Positions 26,957 to 36,737 of a stretch of 62,894 bases of DNA are shown here, in pieces; the first letter of the stretch is position 1, and each line of letters opens with the position of its first letter. A program made the position numbers and the translations under genes. This DNA is from Deltaproteobacteria bacterium. Lineage in GTDB: Bacteria > Desulfobacterota > Binatia > Binatales > Binataceae. The stretch covers positions 82,721-145,614 of the forward strand of contig PNBD01000117.1 in assembly GCA_003135855.1 (NCBI GenBank). Direction: 5' to 3'. The notes below the pieces were generated by a model. The model was not told the origin of the DNA, searched no databases, and saw only the letters and a program-made list of their open reading frames with translations.

Positions 26957-28081
26957 CTACGCCCAAGAATGCGTCAACTCACTCACGATCCGGTCCGCGG
27001 CGTGGCCATCCCAACCGGGAATTGGGCCCCCGCGCTTGTAGGTACCTGACAGGATATCGCCAATCAAATCATCAACCTTCGACAACGCGCCATCGATCAG
27101 CGTATTTGTGCCTTGGTTGATGGTAATGGGTCGCTCGGTATTGGGGCGGATAGTCAAGCAGGGGACACCGAGAAACGAGGTCTCCTCCTGGATTCCTCCG
27201 GAGTCGGTGAGCACGACCAGCGCCGAGGCCATCATGCCGAGGTTTTCGCGATAGCCGAGCGGCTCCATCACCCGGATTTCCGGTGTCTCCGCCAGCCTGC
27301 CCATCAGGCCGAAACGTTCCATTCGTTCGCGGGTCCGTGGATGCACAGGGAAAGCGATCGTCATGCGTGGCGCCAGGCGCATGAGAAGCTCGACGATCTC
27401 GGTCAGGCGCTCGACAGTATCGACGTTGGAGGGGCGATGAAGGGTGACCAGTGCATAGTGTGAACGCATACCGAGGCGGGTCGGCATCACGAGCGCCTTG
27501 GCGCGCTCCAATTCAGGGATCAGCGAATCGATCATCACGTTGCCGACAAAGCGAATCCTTGAAGAAGCTACCCCTTCCCGCCGCAGGTTCTCCATGCCGT
27601 CTGCTTCGCTGACCAAGAGCACGTCGGAAACCGCGTCGGTAACGACGCGATTGATTTCCTCGGGCATCTGCCTATCGAAGGAGCGCAATCCGGCCTCGAC
27701 GTGCGCAACTGGAATCTCGAGCTTAACCGCAACCAGCGCGCAGGCTACGGTGGAATTAACGTCGCCCACGACCACGACACCGCGCGGCTGCTTCGGCAGC
27801 TTGAGCAGGTATTCCTCGAAAGCGCACATCACCCGCGCGGTCTGAACCGCGTGGGAGGCGGAACCGACGTTGAGATGCGCGTCCGGTTCGGGTATCGCCA
27901 ACTGGGAGAAGAAAACACCTGAAAGCCCGGCGTCGTAGTGTTGTCCGGTATGGACCAGTCGGAAGCGCAGTGGTGCCTCAGGCGCGGCAAGGAGGCGCAG
28001 AATCGGCGCGACCTTCATAAAGTTGGGTCGCGCGCCCGCGATAAAAATCAACTCGGGTCTTGTTTCCGCCACGCCTGCCAA
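26957..28081 (-). CDS. wecB: UDP-N-acetylglucosamine 2-epimerase, non-hydrolysing
   Basis: 374 residues. GARPNFMKVAPI at the N-terminus, HTGQHYD, GDVNSTVACALVA, AHVEAGLRSFDRQMPEEINR, LHRPSNVD and VLTDSGGIQEE are all family signatures including the catalytic Asp, Glu and His positions. It interconverts UDP-GlcNAc and UDP-ManNAc. With the WbpA-like dehydrogenase it can supply a ManNAcA-type uronic acid. Starts with TTG (or a nearby GTG), 8 nt after the preceding glycosyltransferase. Confidence 0.9.
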   Translation of the reverse strand: MAGVAETRPELIFIAGARPNFMKVAPILRLLAAPEAPLRFRLVHTGQHYDAGLSGVFFSQLAIPEPDAHLNVGSASHAVQTARVMCAFEEYLLKLPKQPRGVVVVGDVNSTVACALVAVKLEIPVAHVEAGLRSFDRQMPEEINRVVTDAVSDVLLVSEADGMENLRREGVASSRIRFVGNVMIDSLIPELERAKALVMPTRLGMRSHYALVTLHRPSNVDTVERLTEIVELLMRLAPRMTIAFPVHPRTRERMERFGLMGRLAETPEIRVMEPLGYRENLGMMASALVVLTDSGGIQEETSFLGVPCLTIRPNTERPITINQGTNTLIDGALSKVDDLIGDILSGTYKRGGPIPGWDGHAADRIVSELTHSWA

Positions 28082-28089
28082 TCGCCTCG

Positions 28090-29361
28090 CTACTCGGCCT
28101 CAACCGTGTTCGACGCGGCTGCGCGACCGTTGGTTAATTCATGCATGATACGAAGATAGCGTGTCGCCAAGACCGGGCGGGTAGCGTTGTCGAGCACCCA
28201 CCGCCGGCCATTTCGCCCCATTTCAGCGCGGGCCTCGGGATCATCCGCGAGCCGGATAAGCGCGCCCGCGATTGCCGACGGATTTTCGGCTTCAGCAAAA
28301 ACGCCCGCCCGCGCCTGCTCACAGACCAAACTACGCGCCACCCCGTCGATCGCCAGCACGACCGGACGCGCGCAGGCCATGTAATCGAACACCTTGTTCG
28401 GATATACGGTTCTAAACGTGACGTTATTCTGCAGGACTGCAAGCCCGATGTCCGCAGCATTGACAAAGTCCGGCATCCGATCCTTGGGCTGGGCGCCATA
28501 AAAGGCAATATTCGTCAAATGCTTGCGCCGTACCTGCTCCTCTAGCTGCTTGCGCTCGGGACCATCACCGACACAGGCGATCAAAACATCTCCACGGGTG
28601 GCCAGTAACTCCGCCGTCGCCACCAGCTGTGACAGAGCATTGGCGCGACCATGGGCGCCTGCGTAGAGAGCGACCACCCGGTTCCCCCAACCTAGCGCGC
28701 GCCGCACGGCATTGTCACGGGGACCCGGAGAAAAAACATCGCTGTCAGCACCATTGGGAACGAAAACAATTTTTTCTGAGCCGGCCAAACCGCGCTTAAG
28801 CAAGTCCTCGCGAAACGCAGGGGTCAGCACATTGACGCGATCCGCGCTGCGGCATGCCCATCGTTCGAGCAGGTATAGCAGCCGCGTCACCGGCGAAGTG
28901 GCGCTCAAAACCCCGGTCGTCACGGCACTCTCAGGCCACAGATCGCGGATTTCGAAGATCCACGGCACCCGACGCCATCGTAGCCGCGATGCGACAAAGC
29001 CAGGCAGCGCTGTTACGAGCGGCGGCGAGGTTGCAATTATGACATCTGGTCGCGGGCAACGAGCGGCGGCCCAGCTCGACGACAGCGAAAAGCCAAAAAA
29101 AGCCCACGCGCGGCCAACGTAACTGTTGGCATAGGTTGACGGCGTGTAGCATCTAAGGACACTCACCTCGCCCTCGCGCTCGCGGGTTATCCACCGTCCG
29201 GCGTAGCGGGCGGCCGACCGTCCGCTGGTATAGTCTATGGTGCCGGCAATGACTGTTACCTGGTGGCCAGCCTCGGTCCACAGTCGCGCCATTTCGTTGA
29301 AACGGGAACCACCCGGTGCCTGCTCACCCAGATAGTACTGGTGAATTACGAGAATTTTCAT
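28090..29361 (-). CDS. Family 4 glycosyltransferase (WbuB-like)
   Basis: 423 residues, GT-B fold. The N-terminus MKILVIHQYYLGEQAPGGSR with GHQVTVIAGTIDY is characteristic of the WbuB group, which transfers a (deoxy)HexNAc in O-antigen synthesis. The donor half shows FVPNGADSDVF, LYAGAHGRANAL and the EX7E-like region TVYPNKVFDYMACARPVV. It is cytoplasmic or peripheral. It follows the C5-epimerase gene by 18 nt in the operon and is a candidate for adding the second sugar, perhaps the uronic acid. Confidence 0.85.
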   Translation of the reverse strand: MKILVIHQYYLGEQAPGGSRFNEMARLWTEAGHQVTVIAGTIDYTSGRSAARYAGRWITREREGEVSVLRCYTPSTYANSYVGRAWAFFGFSLSSSWAAARCPRPDVIIATSPPLVTALPGFVASRLRWRRVPWIFEIRDLWPESAVTTGVLSATSPVTRLLYLLERWACRSADRVNVLTPAFREDLLKRGLAGSEKIVFVPNGADSDVFSPGPRDNAVRRALGWGNRVVALYAGAHGRANALSQLVATAELLATRGDVLIACVGDGPERKQLEEQVRRKHLTNIAFYGAQPKDRMPDFVNAADIGLAVLQNNVTFRTVYPNKVFDYMACARPVVLAIDGVARSLVCEQARAGVFAEAENPSAIAGALIRLADDPEARAEMGRNGRRWVLDNATRPVLATRYLRIMHELTNGRAAASNTVEAE

Positions 29362-29379
29362 TCGCGACCATTTCGACGC

Positions 29380-30393
29380 TCAGTAATATAAGAGCTTGAA
29401 CAGACATTTTTGAACGAATGCGCGAGTCCGGTGGATGAACACCTTGGTATAATGTTCCCATCGGTCCGCATACTCACGGAAGATTTCTTCCTGAGTCAAC
29501 TTGTGCATCACCCTCAACTGAACGATATGGAGGCGATGATAAAATGAGCTCGCCAGCATCGGCAGAGCCACACCGGCCTGCTCGTACAAGGACCAGAAGC
29601 CGGTGTCAAAAGAACCAAGATTGGCCTTTAAAGTGCGGACCGCCTCATCGAAAAGCGTCCGGGCACGTTGGTCACCGGTATGCAGATGGTAGTCGTAAAC
29701 TCCCCACGAGGCCCAGAGGAATCCGTTCAGTATGTGGGTAGGCGGCGTAACGATCGTTTCTTCGAACCAACTGTTGCCCTGATCATCGATAAAGGTTACG
29801 CCACCTTCCTCGACCCTTTCGGTGAAGGAGTCAAAGGCCCGCCGCGCCGCGTCCTGGTATTCCTCTTTGCCGGTATGCTTATGAGCGCGAACCAGCAATG
29901 AGACTCCCTGTCCTTGCGCGAGCGCGGAATACCATGGCGCCTTCAACGGCGTCCGGTACTCCCAGTCGAAGTGATGGTTCCATACCCACCGTCCGGCAGG
30001 GTTTAACTCCAGATTACTTACCAGCCAATCCGCCGCTGCAAGGAAGCGGCGTTGACGTTCCGGTTGGGCAGTACGCTGCCAGAGATTGTAGTTGCCCAAG
30101 CCGAACTGCGCCACCGCAATCGGGTTGTACTGCAGGCCGACCTGACCATGATAGTTCAGGAGCGGAATGCCACTACTATCCCGTTCACCGACGTAATCAG
30201 CCTTAACGACAAACGGCATGTAGTATTCGCCCAGTTCTCCGGGTCGAAAATGCGAGTTAACTTCCGGAACATCGTGCCAGAAGGTCAGATGGCTGACGTC
30301 TGGGGTGAGATAGGCCTTGAATATCCGGCGGTAGTAGAAGAGACGCCGGCTAATTCTGCTAGTGTGAAGCGGCAACGTGTGTATTTCACTCAA
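29380..30393 (-). CDS. D-glucuronyl C5-epimerase domain protein
   Basis: 337 residues matching the C-terminal catalytic domain of heparin/heparosan glucuronyl C5-epimerase (GLCE family). Visible are YNPIAVAQFGLGNYN, SALAQGQGVSLLVRAH, the conserved NSWFEETIVTPPTHILNGF and the C-terminal SSFYHRLHIVQLRVM region holding candidate catalytic tyrosines. The animal enzymes invert C5 of GlcA within a polymer, giving iduronate. No signal peptide or membrane helix is visible, so the protein would act in the cytoplasm, on lipid-linked units before export. The start is TTG at 30393 with AAGGA upstream. It sits between the two-domain dehydrogenase and a GT4. Confidence 0.8.
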   Translation of the reverse strand: MSEIHTLPLHTSRISRRLFYYRRIFKAYLTPDVSHLTFWHDVPEVNSHFRPGELGEYYMPFVVKADYVGERDSSGIPLLNYHGQVGLQYNPIAVAQFGLGNYNLWQRTAQPERQRRFLAAADWLVSNLELNPAGRWVWNHHFDWEYRTPLKAPWYSALAQGQGVSLLVRAHKHTGKEEYQDAARRAFDSFTERVEEGGVTFIDDQGNSWFEETIVTPPTHILNGFLWASWGVYDYHLHTGDQRARTLFDEAVRTLKANLGSFDTGFWSLYEQAGVALPMLASSFYHRLHIVQLRVMHKLTQEEIFREYADRWEHYTKVFIHRTRAFVQKCLFKLLYY

Positions 30394-30509
30394 TGATGCA
30401 GGTCCTTTATTTCGTCACCACATAGATCGCGTCGCCACAAAGTAGCCGAGCGGCCGCCCGCCATCTCGATAATAGTGTGGTGATGTGAAAACGCCTCGAG
30501 CGACTGACG

Positions 30510-32783
30510 CTAGGAAGCCGAGTCGGCGCTTTCAGGCTGAGGCGTTGGTTTTGCTAGCGTCGCGGCAACGAACTCCTCCAGATCGATCTTCATCGTTTGA
30601 TTGCTCCGTAGCGAGTCGATCATACGAAATGTAGCTAAGGTAGTATTCAGTAGCTCCTCCCTTGCGATCGCTGCCGGACGCGATGCGCGCACCGCTTCAA
30701 CAAAATCCGACATCTCCTGCACGTGGCCCTTATCCTGGCGCCAACGGGAACGCGTCGTATGCTGGCGGCCATTCTGTACCAGTTCCAAGCTGCGGAAGTC
30801 GTCGAGCACCGCCACTCGACCACCACCAAATACCTCCAGTCGTTCCTTGGGGAAGGACCGGTCGCCGTTGGCGAGGTAGGTGATCGTTCCCAGACTTCCG
30901 TTGGCGAAACGGATCGTGGCTACCAGATTGTCCTCGCGGTAGCGCTCATGGTTGTCGAGCGCCTGCGCAAAAACGGACACCGGGGGCGCACCCGCAATAA
31001 AAGTCAGGAAATCGACGAAATGGCACACTTCACCGACGATTCGCCCGCCGCCTTGATTCGGATCCTGGGTCCAGTGGTCCGTGGCGATATAGCCGGCGTT
31101 CACGCGGTAGTGCATTGCCAATGGTTCGGAAATCGATGAAACGAACTTCTTCAGCTCTCGTGCCATCGGAGCAAACCGTCGGTTGAAGCCGACCATCAAC
31201 CACGGACTAGGATCTGCGTTATCTCCATTGAGCCGGCTGCCGGCCGCTCGTCCGTAGATCTGCCGCACGATTTCCCCGAGTTCGCCCTCGTTTATCGCGA
31301 GCGGTTTTTCACAGAACACATGTTTACCCGCCGTAAGTGCGGCCAGAACCTGGCGCGCATGCAGATGATGGCGGGTCGTGATAACGACTGCGTTGATCGA
31401 GGGATCGCCCAAGATTTCATCTTCAACGCAGGTGCAGAAGCGAAACCCGAACTTGTCGGCGGCGCGGCGTGCGCTCATGCTGGTGGCGGTACAAACCGCG
31501 GCGAGTTCGACATCCGCGAGCTTTTTGAGAGCGGGTAGGAGCATCCCGGTTGCGAAACTTCCGGCTCCGATCATGCCGATCGAGACTCTCTGGCCGGGGG
31601 TGGAACGCTCTGGCGAGCCCTGTACCGTAGGCAGATCCACTCGCCGTTCGATCGCAGCCCTCTGCGGATACTGGATTACGACGCCAAGGTAGGGTTCCTT
31701 GATCGCTCCATTGATCAGCTGGTAGGCGCTGATTGCCTGATCAAGCGGATATCGATGAGTTATCAGCGGCGCGACCTTAACCCGGCCGCTCGCCAACAAA
31801 TCGACGAAGGCCTGCATGTTACGGTTTTCGGTCCAGCGGACAAATCCGATCGGATAGTCGATGCCCTGCTCTTCATATTGTGGATCGTAGCGGCCCGGCC
31901 CGTACGATCTGGAGATTCGCAGAACCAACTCTTTTTTGTAGTAGGGCTCGCGGGGAATGTTCAGTCCGACCGCACCAACGGCGACGACTACGCCGCGGTC
32001 GCGCGCCAGCTCTCCGGCGAGCGCCACCGGGGAATCGTCCTTGGTGGCGGCGGCGATCAAGACTGCATCGGCGCCGTGCCCGTAGGAATGAGCAGCCACC
32101 AGCTCCTTCAACTCTTCTGGATGCACCGTGGCAGCATCGGCGCCCAACTCCACCGCGAGCGCAGCTCGGCGCGGATCAACATCAACACCCACTACCCGGC
32201 AGCCCGAGGCCTTGAGGATCTGACAAACGATCTGGCCCACCAGACCGAGGCCGATGACCGCGGCTACTTCACCAATCTTGAGTTCGGCCAGACGCACACC
32301 CTGCATGGCAATCGCGCCGATAGTGGTGAAGGCCGCCGACTCAAAGTCGACGGTGGCCGGAATCTTCACCAGCAGTTGTTTGGGCACGCACACCACTTCC
32401 GCGTGCACCGCGTAGCCGCCTCCGGCGCAGGCCACCCGGTCTCTACGTGCAAAGCCGGCAACCTCCTCATCCAGATCTTCAACAATTCCGGCGCTGCTGT
32501 AGCCGAGGGCAAAGGCGGTATCCAGTCGGTTCAGGACAATCTGCGCAGTGGCAACTACGCCATCCCGCCGAGCCTTGCTGATGACTTCCGCGACGAGATC
32601 GGGACGCGAGCGTGCTTTTCCCACCAGGCTCTTACTGGCAAAACTCGTAACCATCCGCTCGGTACCGGCTGAGACCGCACTGGCTGCCGTTCGGACAAGA
32701 ACTTGCCCGCGCTGTAGTTGTGGAGCCGGAACTTCCATGAGTACCGGGCTGTCGCCCTTTCCGGGTTGTATCAGTTGCTTCAT
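30510..32783 (-). CDS. Bi-domain oxidoreductase: Zn-type alcohol dehydrogenase fused to Gfo/Idh/MocA dehydrogenase
   Basis: 757 residues. Residues 1-~375 form a medium-chain dehydrogenase (TAASAVSAGTERM, CAGGGYAVHAEVV, the NAD site AAVIGLGLVGQIV and KELVLRISRSYGPGRYDP). From ~400 a second Rossmann domain begins (SIGMIGAGSFATGMLLPALK) with the Gfo/Idh/MocA core HVFCEKPLAINEGEL and a C-terminal sugar-binding half. Such fusions occur almost only in polysaccharide loci, usually beside heparinase II/III genes, and probably oxidise or epimerise a nucleotide- or lipid-linked sugar. The substrate is not known. Next to the C5-epimerase, a role in uronate conversion is a reasonable inference. Confidence 0.85.
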   Translation of the reverse strand: MKQLIQPGKGDSPVLMEVPAPQLQRGQVLVRTAASAVSAGTERMVTSFASKSLVGKARSRPDLVAEVISKARRDGVVATAQIVLNRLDTAFALGYSSAGIVEDLDEEVAGFARRDRVACAGGGYAVHAEVVCVPKQLLVKIPATVDFESAAFTTIGAIAMQGVRLAELKIGEVAAVIGLGLVGQIVCQILKASGCRVVGVDVDPRRAALAVELGADAATVHPEELKELVAAHSYGHGADAVLIAAATKDDSPVALAGELARDRGVVVAVGAVGLNIPREPYYKKELVLRISRSYGPGRYDPQYEEQGIDYPIGFVRWTENRNMQAFVDLLASGRVKVAPLITHRYPLDQAISAYQLINGAIKEPYLGVVIQYPQRAAIERRVDLPTVQGSPERSTPGQRVSIGMIGAGSFATGMLLPALKKLADVELAAVCTATSMSARRAADKFGFRFCTCVEDEILGDPSINAVVITTRHHLHARQVLAALTAGKHVFCEKPLAINEGELGEIVRQIYGRAAGSRLNGDNADPSPWLMVGFNRRFAPMARELKKFVSSISEPLAMHYRVNAGYIATDHWTQDPNQGGGRIVGEVCHFVDFLTFIAGAPPVSVFAQALDNHERYREDNLVATIRFANGSLGTITYLANGDRSFPKERLEVFGGGRVAVLDDFRSLELVQNGRQHTTRSRWRQDKGHVQEMSDFVEAVRASRPAAIAREELLNTTLATFRMIDSLRSNQTMKIDLEEFVAATLAKPTPQPESADSAS

Positions 32784-32797
32784 GACAGACCGCTCAC

Positions 32798-33934
32798 TCA
32801 GGGTTCCATGTCGTGGTACATATGGACCAGCTTTTCTGCTTCACATTCCCAGTTATAGCGCTCGAGTACAGCGGACGTTCCATTGCGGCCCAGGCGCTTG
32901 CGTTCTTCAGGATCTCTCAACAGCTTATTCAATGCGCGCGCTATATCCTGCGGATTAGAAGTATCGACCAGGAGCCCGCAGTCCGATTCGAGCACGATCG
33001 AGGACACCTCTTCGGCGAAGTGCGGTGCGACCACCGCCAGCCCTGCGAGCATGTAGTCGAAGAGCTTGTGTGGCAGGGCAAATTGGTGATTACCGATGCC
33101 CGGCTGAAACAGGATAAGTCCGATATCCGCTGCGCGTATTCTCTTGTACGCTTCTTCGAAACGCATCCATGGTTCGATAACTATGCGATCTCGAAGACCC
33201 AGATCGTCGATGGCGCGCTCAAATTCCGGCTGGCTCCCGTCGTTGAACTCGCCGACGATGTGGAGCCTCAACTCAGCTGAATCGACAAGACGAAGAGCTT
33301 CGACCAGTTGCGGCCAGCCGCGAAGCTTGCTTATCAGGCCGAGATGAATCGCGGTCACGATTCCGGACGAATTCCTGGTACTGTCCGCTCCGTCACGGTT
33401 ATCCGATCCATTCACGCTCATCCGAGTAAAGTTCTGCACCAGTACTTGCTTGTTCTTGCTACCGGGAAAATCGGCGGCGACCGAGCGTTTGGCAAGAACC
33501 AGCCGGTCAGTAGGGCGCGCGAGCAGCGCCATCACCGTCCTCATGAATGCCGCTGCGGCAGGATGCAACGCCTTGGGAAAGAAGCGCTCCGCAAACCGGC
33601 TCGTATAGTGCTCGTGGACGTCGAACACAACTCTCTTGCCACAGAAGAGCTTGAGGCCCAGACCTACGATCCAGGAGTCGAGCTCATTGCAATGATAGAC
33701 ATCGGCATTGGTTTGTTTCGCCAATCGGTAGAGCAGCGGCAGCCGGCGCAGGCGCGAGGCTCCGCCGTAAGTAATGATCTTGACACCCGACTCTCGGGTA
33801 GAACCTTCGGGTCCAGGCGCAATATGGATTGCTTCAAGGCCCGCTGCCGCGAGCGACACCGCTTCCTTGTCGAAAACACGTTTGTCGCGCGGCGGATGCT
33901 GCGAAGACAGAAAGCATATACTAGTAACGGCCAC
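32798..33934 (-). CDS. Family 4-like glycosyltransferase
   Basis: 378 residues, GT-B fold. The N-terminal half (SICFLSSQHPPRDKRVFDKE) includes VYHCNELDSWIVGLGLKLF and VVFDVHEHY; the donor half has GLISKLRGWPQLVEALRLV, the EX7E-type site FALPHKLFDYMLAGLAVVAP and the usual C-terminal RYNWECEAEKL. It starts at GTG 33934. It follows the polymerase gene and precedes the bi-domain dehydrogenase by 14 nt. Cytoplasmic transferase for one sugar of the repeat; donor and acceptor cannot be told from sequence. Confidence 0.8.
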   Translation of the reverse strand: MAVTSICFLSSQHPPRDKRVFDKEAVSLAAAGLEAIHIAPGPEGSTRESGVKIITYGGASRLRRLPLLYRLAKQTNADVYHCNELDSWIVGLGLKLFCGKRVVFDVHEHYTSRFAERFFPKALHPAAAAFMRTVMALLARPTDRLVLAKRSVAADFPGSKNKQVLVQNFTRMSVNGSDNRDGADSTRNSSGIVTAIHLGLISKLRGWPQLVEALRLVDSAELRLHIVGEFNDGSQPEFERAIDDLGLRDRIVIEPWMRFEEAYKRIRAADIGLILFQPGIGNHQFALPHKLFDYMLAGLAVVAPHFAEEVSSIVLESDCGLLVDTSNPQDIARALNKLLRDPEERKRLGRNGTSAVLERYNWECEAEKLVHMYHDMEP

Positions 33935-33986
33935 TGATTCCCCGTTTCGCCCCGGCTTTTGCGAACCCTCTTAAGAGTTCGGCTAC

Positions 33987-35369
33987 TTAGGTTGCCGACC
34001 GCATATCTGCTTGCATCTGCGGAACTTCCCCGTAGCGTGCCGCCGGCTTCCGCTTTAGAATTAAGTATAGGCCCACGGAGTAAAGACCGCCGTAACCTAG
34101 TACCGCTCCGAATACATGAGTCCCATTCAGATAACTCGCCGATTTCATGACGAACAAGGCTAACACCATCAAGCCCAGGTCCCTCGGCCGACTGAGAATG
34201 TATCTATCGAGCAGCGCGAGGCCCAACCCCTGAAGAAAAGCTCCTATCACGAGTCCAAGCCAACCAAACTGAGCATAGTAGTTACACAGCGAGTCAAGAG
34301 AAATCGTCCCCTGAGGTCCTCCTATGTTAGCCCGAGCAAATATCTCATCGTTGATGTTGTGGAAGGATCCTCCTACGAGCCATTGTATGGTCGAGATATT
34401 TGTGAGTCCCACGAATGGCATCTTAGTTGGCATTAGCGAGGCAACATAGATGTAGCCGTCCGACGAGCGAAATAGCACACGCGAAACCACCATGCCCGCG
34501 GTTAACTCCATCCTCTGGCCAAAGCTGCCTGTTTGGTTCGTCCCAATGGTCCAGTAGTACAGACCGAGCAACAAGGCGGCGGCCAGCGAGAACCCAACCA
34601 ACGGGCCACGCCGCGGAACGCGGCGCTTGACGTTGCGTGCTACGCGGATTGCTACGGCCCGCCTGCGCCATGCCCACGCCCAGTTCGAGGCTATCGCCAG
34701 CAACAGAGCAAATCCAACGAGAGGTTGCTTCAGGAGACCGTAGAATAGGGCTACACAGCTAATGGCCACGGTTATAAGGGAAACCGTACGTAGCGCGCCC
34801 GTCCGCCACGAGATTACGAGGAGCGATAATGATAGATAGGGAAGAATGTCGTATGCCAGTACCGTCAGCGCGGATGTGTATGAACCTTGGGTGGTTACAT
34901 TATGACGGTAGTTCATTTTGGCGACTATGTCACCGTGCAGTGCCACATACATGAACCTGGGAAAGATGGGCAAAAAAAGGACGAAAAACACGCCAGCGGA
35001 AAAAGCGAAAAGTACCAGTATTCTAAGGGCAGACATTCCCACGAGTATTCCAGGATACGAGAAGAACGAGCTCCACCGAACTGGACGATCACGATACAAA
35101 AAGTGATCGGTGTAGAGTACTCCCAGCCAGACGCAAGCTATGCCCAAATGCAGCAGGATGATCGCTCGCCAGGCATCTGCCTGGGAATATTGGAAGCCGA
35201 TGAGCAGGGGATCGAGCCCAAAGAAAGCAAATACCACCCCTGCGTAATTCATCAGCAGGAATAGCGTTGTGTACGCTCCAACGCACGTGATGCTCAGCAG
35301 CCGCCGGCGCCAGAACCACACAACAAATGCAACAGATGCGACTAGAATTCCGATCACAGTGGCACTCAA
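33987..35369 (-). CDS. Wzy-type O-antigen/EPS polymerase (oligosaccharide repeat unit polymerase)
   Basis: 460 residues with about 11 hydrophobic segments, starting at a TTG. As in Wzy proteins, a large periplasmic loop lies late in the protein (residues ~270-360, RVLFRSSDGYIYVASLMPTK ... NINDEIFARANIG). It carries the GGPQGTISLDSLCNYYAQFG segment before the last helices. Wzy proteins join flipped repeat units in the periplasm. The DNA is visibly richer in A/T than neighbouring genes, normal for this fast-evolving family. Immediately adjacent to the flippase, supporting a Wzx/Wzy pathway. Confidence 0.75.
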   Translation of the reverse strand: MSATVIGILVASVAFVVWFWRRRLLSITCVGAYTTLFLLMNYAGVVFAFFGLDPLLIGFQYSQADAWRAIILLHLGIACVWLGVLYTDHFLYRDRPVRWSSFFSYPGILVGMSALRILVLFAFSAGVFFVLFLPIFPRFMYVALHGDIVAKMNYRHNVTTQGSYTSALTVLAYDILPYLSLSLLVISWRTGALRTVSLITVAISCVALFYGLLKQPLVGFALLLAIASNWAWAWRRRAVAIRVARNVKRRVPRRGPLVGFSLAAALLLGLYYWTIGTNQTGSFGQRMELTAGMVVSRVLFRSSDGYIYVASLMPTKMPFVGLTNISTIQWLVGGSFHNINDEIFARANIGGPQGTISLDSLCNYYAQFGWLGLVIGAFLQGLGLALLDRYILSRPRDLGLMVLALFVMKSASYLNGTHVFGAVLGYGGLYSVGLYLILKRKPAARYGEVPQMQADMRSAT

Positions 35370-35399
35370 ACGCTGTCTGCAAAGTAGGTGAGGATCGAG

Positions 35400-36728
35400 C
35401 TATGCCCCAGAAGCTGGTTGCGAAGCAACAACCGCTTCGCGTCCCGCGACAACCAGCCGATAATGGTAGATACTCATGGCCGTGAACAAAGCATAGCCGC
35501 CACCTGTGGCGAAGACCGCACCGATCGCGCCTAGCCGAGGTACTAATACAAGTAAAAGAACGATCTGACCAAAGCTAAACCATGCCGCAATTCTGGCAAT
35601 CACGCGGCCCTGACCCTTGGCGAACAAAAAATAGTTCGGTAGCTGATTCAGACCTTGTATGAAAGATACTGGCAGCCAGAGATAGAGAAACAGCGACAGC
35701 CCGAAATACTTGGCACCCAACAAGCGCAGCAATATTGGAACCCCTGCAACGGCGAAGCCAATGCACAGCCCAGCCAGAAGAGTAAAATCCAGATAAACCA
35801 AACGCTTGGGGATCTTATCAATGGAAACGAAGCTGCGGTACATCGAGACTGCCAGGGATCGCGAAGCCATCGCAATCGGAAGGACCATGCCCCTGGCCAA
35901 ACCGTAAAGGCCCAAAGCATGCGCATCGCCGGTAAAATGTGCAATTATTGGCGAATCAAGTTGTACTGCACCAGTCCCAACAATCCTACTGAACGATGCG
36001 TACGCTCCGAACTTCTTAGTCTCCGCGAGCAAGGCGGCCAGGGTCCGCTTGAGGTTACTGAAGCGCGGCCTGAGAAGAAGAGTCACACAGATGCTGGAGA
36101 GGAAATAGGAGCCGGAGTATAGGAGAGCGACGGAAGAAAATGACGCATTGCGGGCCAATTGTAACAATCCTAGACCAACGATGAACAGAACCCACGGCGC
36201 AAGGTTTAGCAAGACCAACAGTCTTATCATTCCGCGGCCCTGCAAGAGTTCCCGTAACCCTAGCTCCATGGGAACGCCGAAAACTGGCAGGGCACAAACC
36301 AGCAGCACCTCACGTACGTTCATCTTGAATGCAGCGTCTATCCAACCGGAGGCCAGCGCCAACATGCTGGCGAAGGTCAGGCCTACGGGCACGGTGATGG
36401 CAAGCCAAGCTCCGCACAATTGTCGCTGTCCGTGATCATCGGAAATACCTGCCAGCAGGCGGCCACAAGCGAGCGAGAAGCCTAACTCGCACGGCAGTCC
36501 GACCAAATTCACGACGCTGCGGAAAAATGTAAACTGACCGATCTCTGAGGGTTCGAGCATTCTCGCGACCTGGAGGAATCCGACGAAGGCCAAGCCCATC
36601 CCGAACAATTGCGAGCTGTATAAAGCAGCCGCATCACCGGCGAAATTCCCCGTCCTCGCATCGCTCTGCGCCGCTACACTTGCCCCGATCTCGATGCTGG
36701 GTTCAGAAGCTGGAATCAAATTGGCCAA
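35400..36728 (-). CDS. Wzx-type lipid-linked oligosaccharide flippase (MOP superfamily)
   Basis: 442 residues, about 12 membrane helices, TTG start at 36728. The first helices (AALYSSQLFGMGLAFVGFLQVARMLEPSEIGQF, quoted only in part) follow the polysaccharide_synt pattern, with FFRSVVNLVGLPCELG and the C-terminal YYLFLWLPVSFIQGLNQ-like region typical of Wzx. It would move undecaprenyl-linked repeat units from the cytoplasmic to the periplasmic face. Between the heparinase-type gene (10 nt) and the polymerase gene (30 nt). Confidence 0.75.
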   Translation of the reverse strand: MANLIPASEPSIEIGASVAAQSDARTGNFAGDAAALYSSQLFGMGLAFVGFLQVARMLEPSEIGQFTFFRSVVNLVGLPCELGFSLACGRLLAGISDDHGQRQLCGAWLAITVPVGLTFASMLALASGWIDAAFKMNVREVLLVCALPVFGVPMELGLRELLQGRGMIRLLVLLNLAPWVLFIVGLGLLQLARNASFSSVALLYSGSYFLSSICVTLLLRPRFSNLKRTLAALLAETKKFGAYASFSRIVGTGAVQLDSPIIAHFTGDAHALGLYGLARGMVLPIAMASRSLAVSMYRSFVSIDKIPKRLVYLDFTLLAGLCIGFAVAGVPILLRLLGAKYFGLSLFLYLWLPVSFIQGLNQLPNYFLFAKGQGRVIARIAAWFSFGQIVLLLVLVPRLGAIGAVFATGGGYALFTAMSIYHYRLVVAGREAVVASQPASGA

Positions 36729-36737
36729 TTTTCTGTT

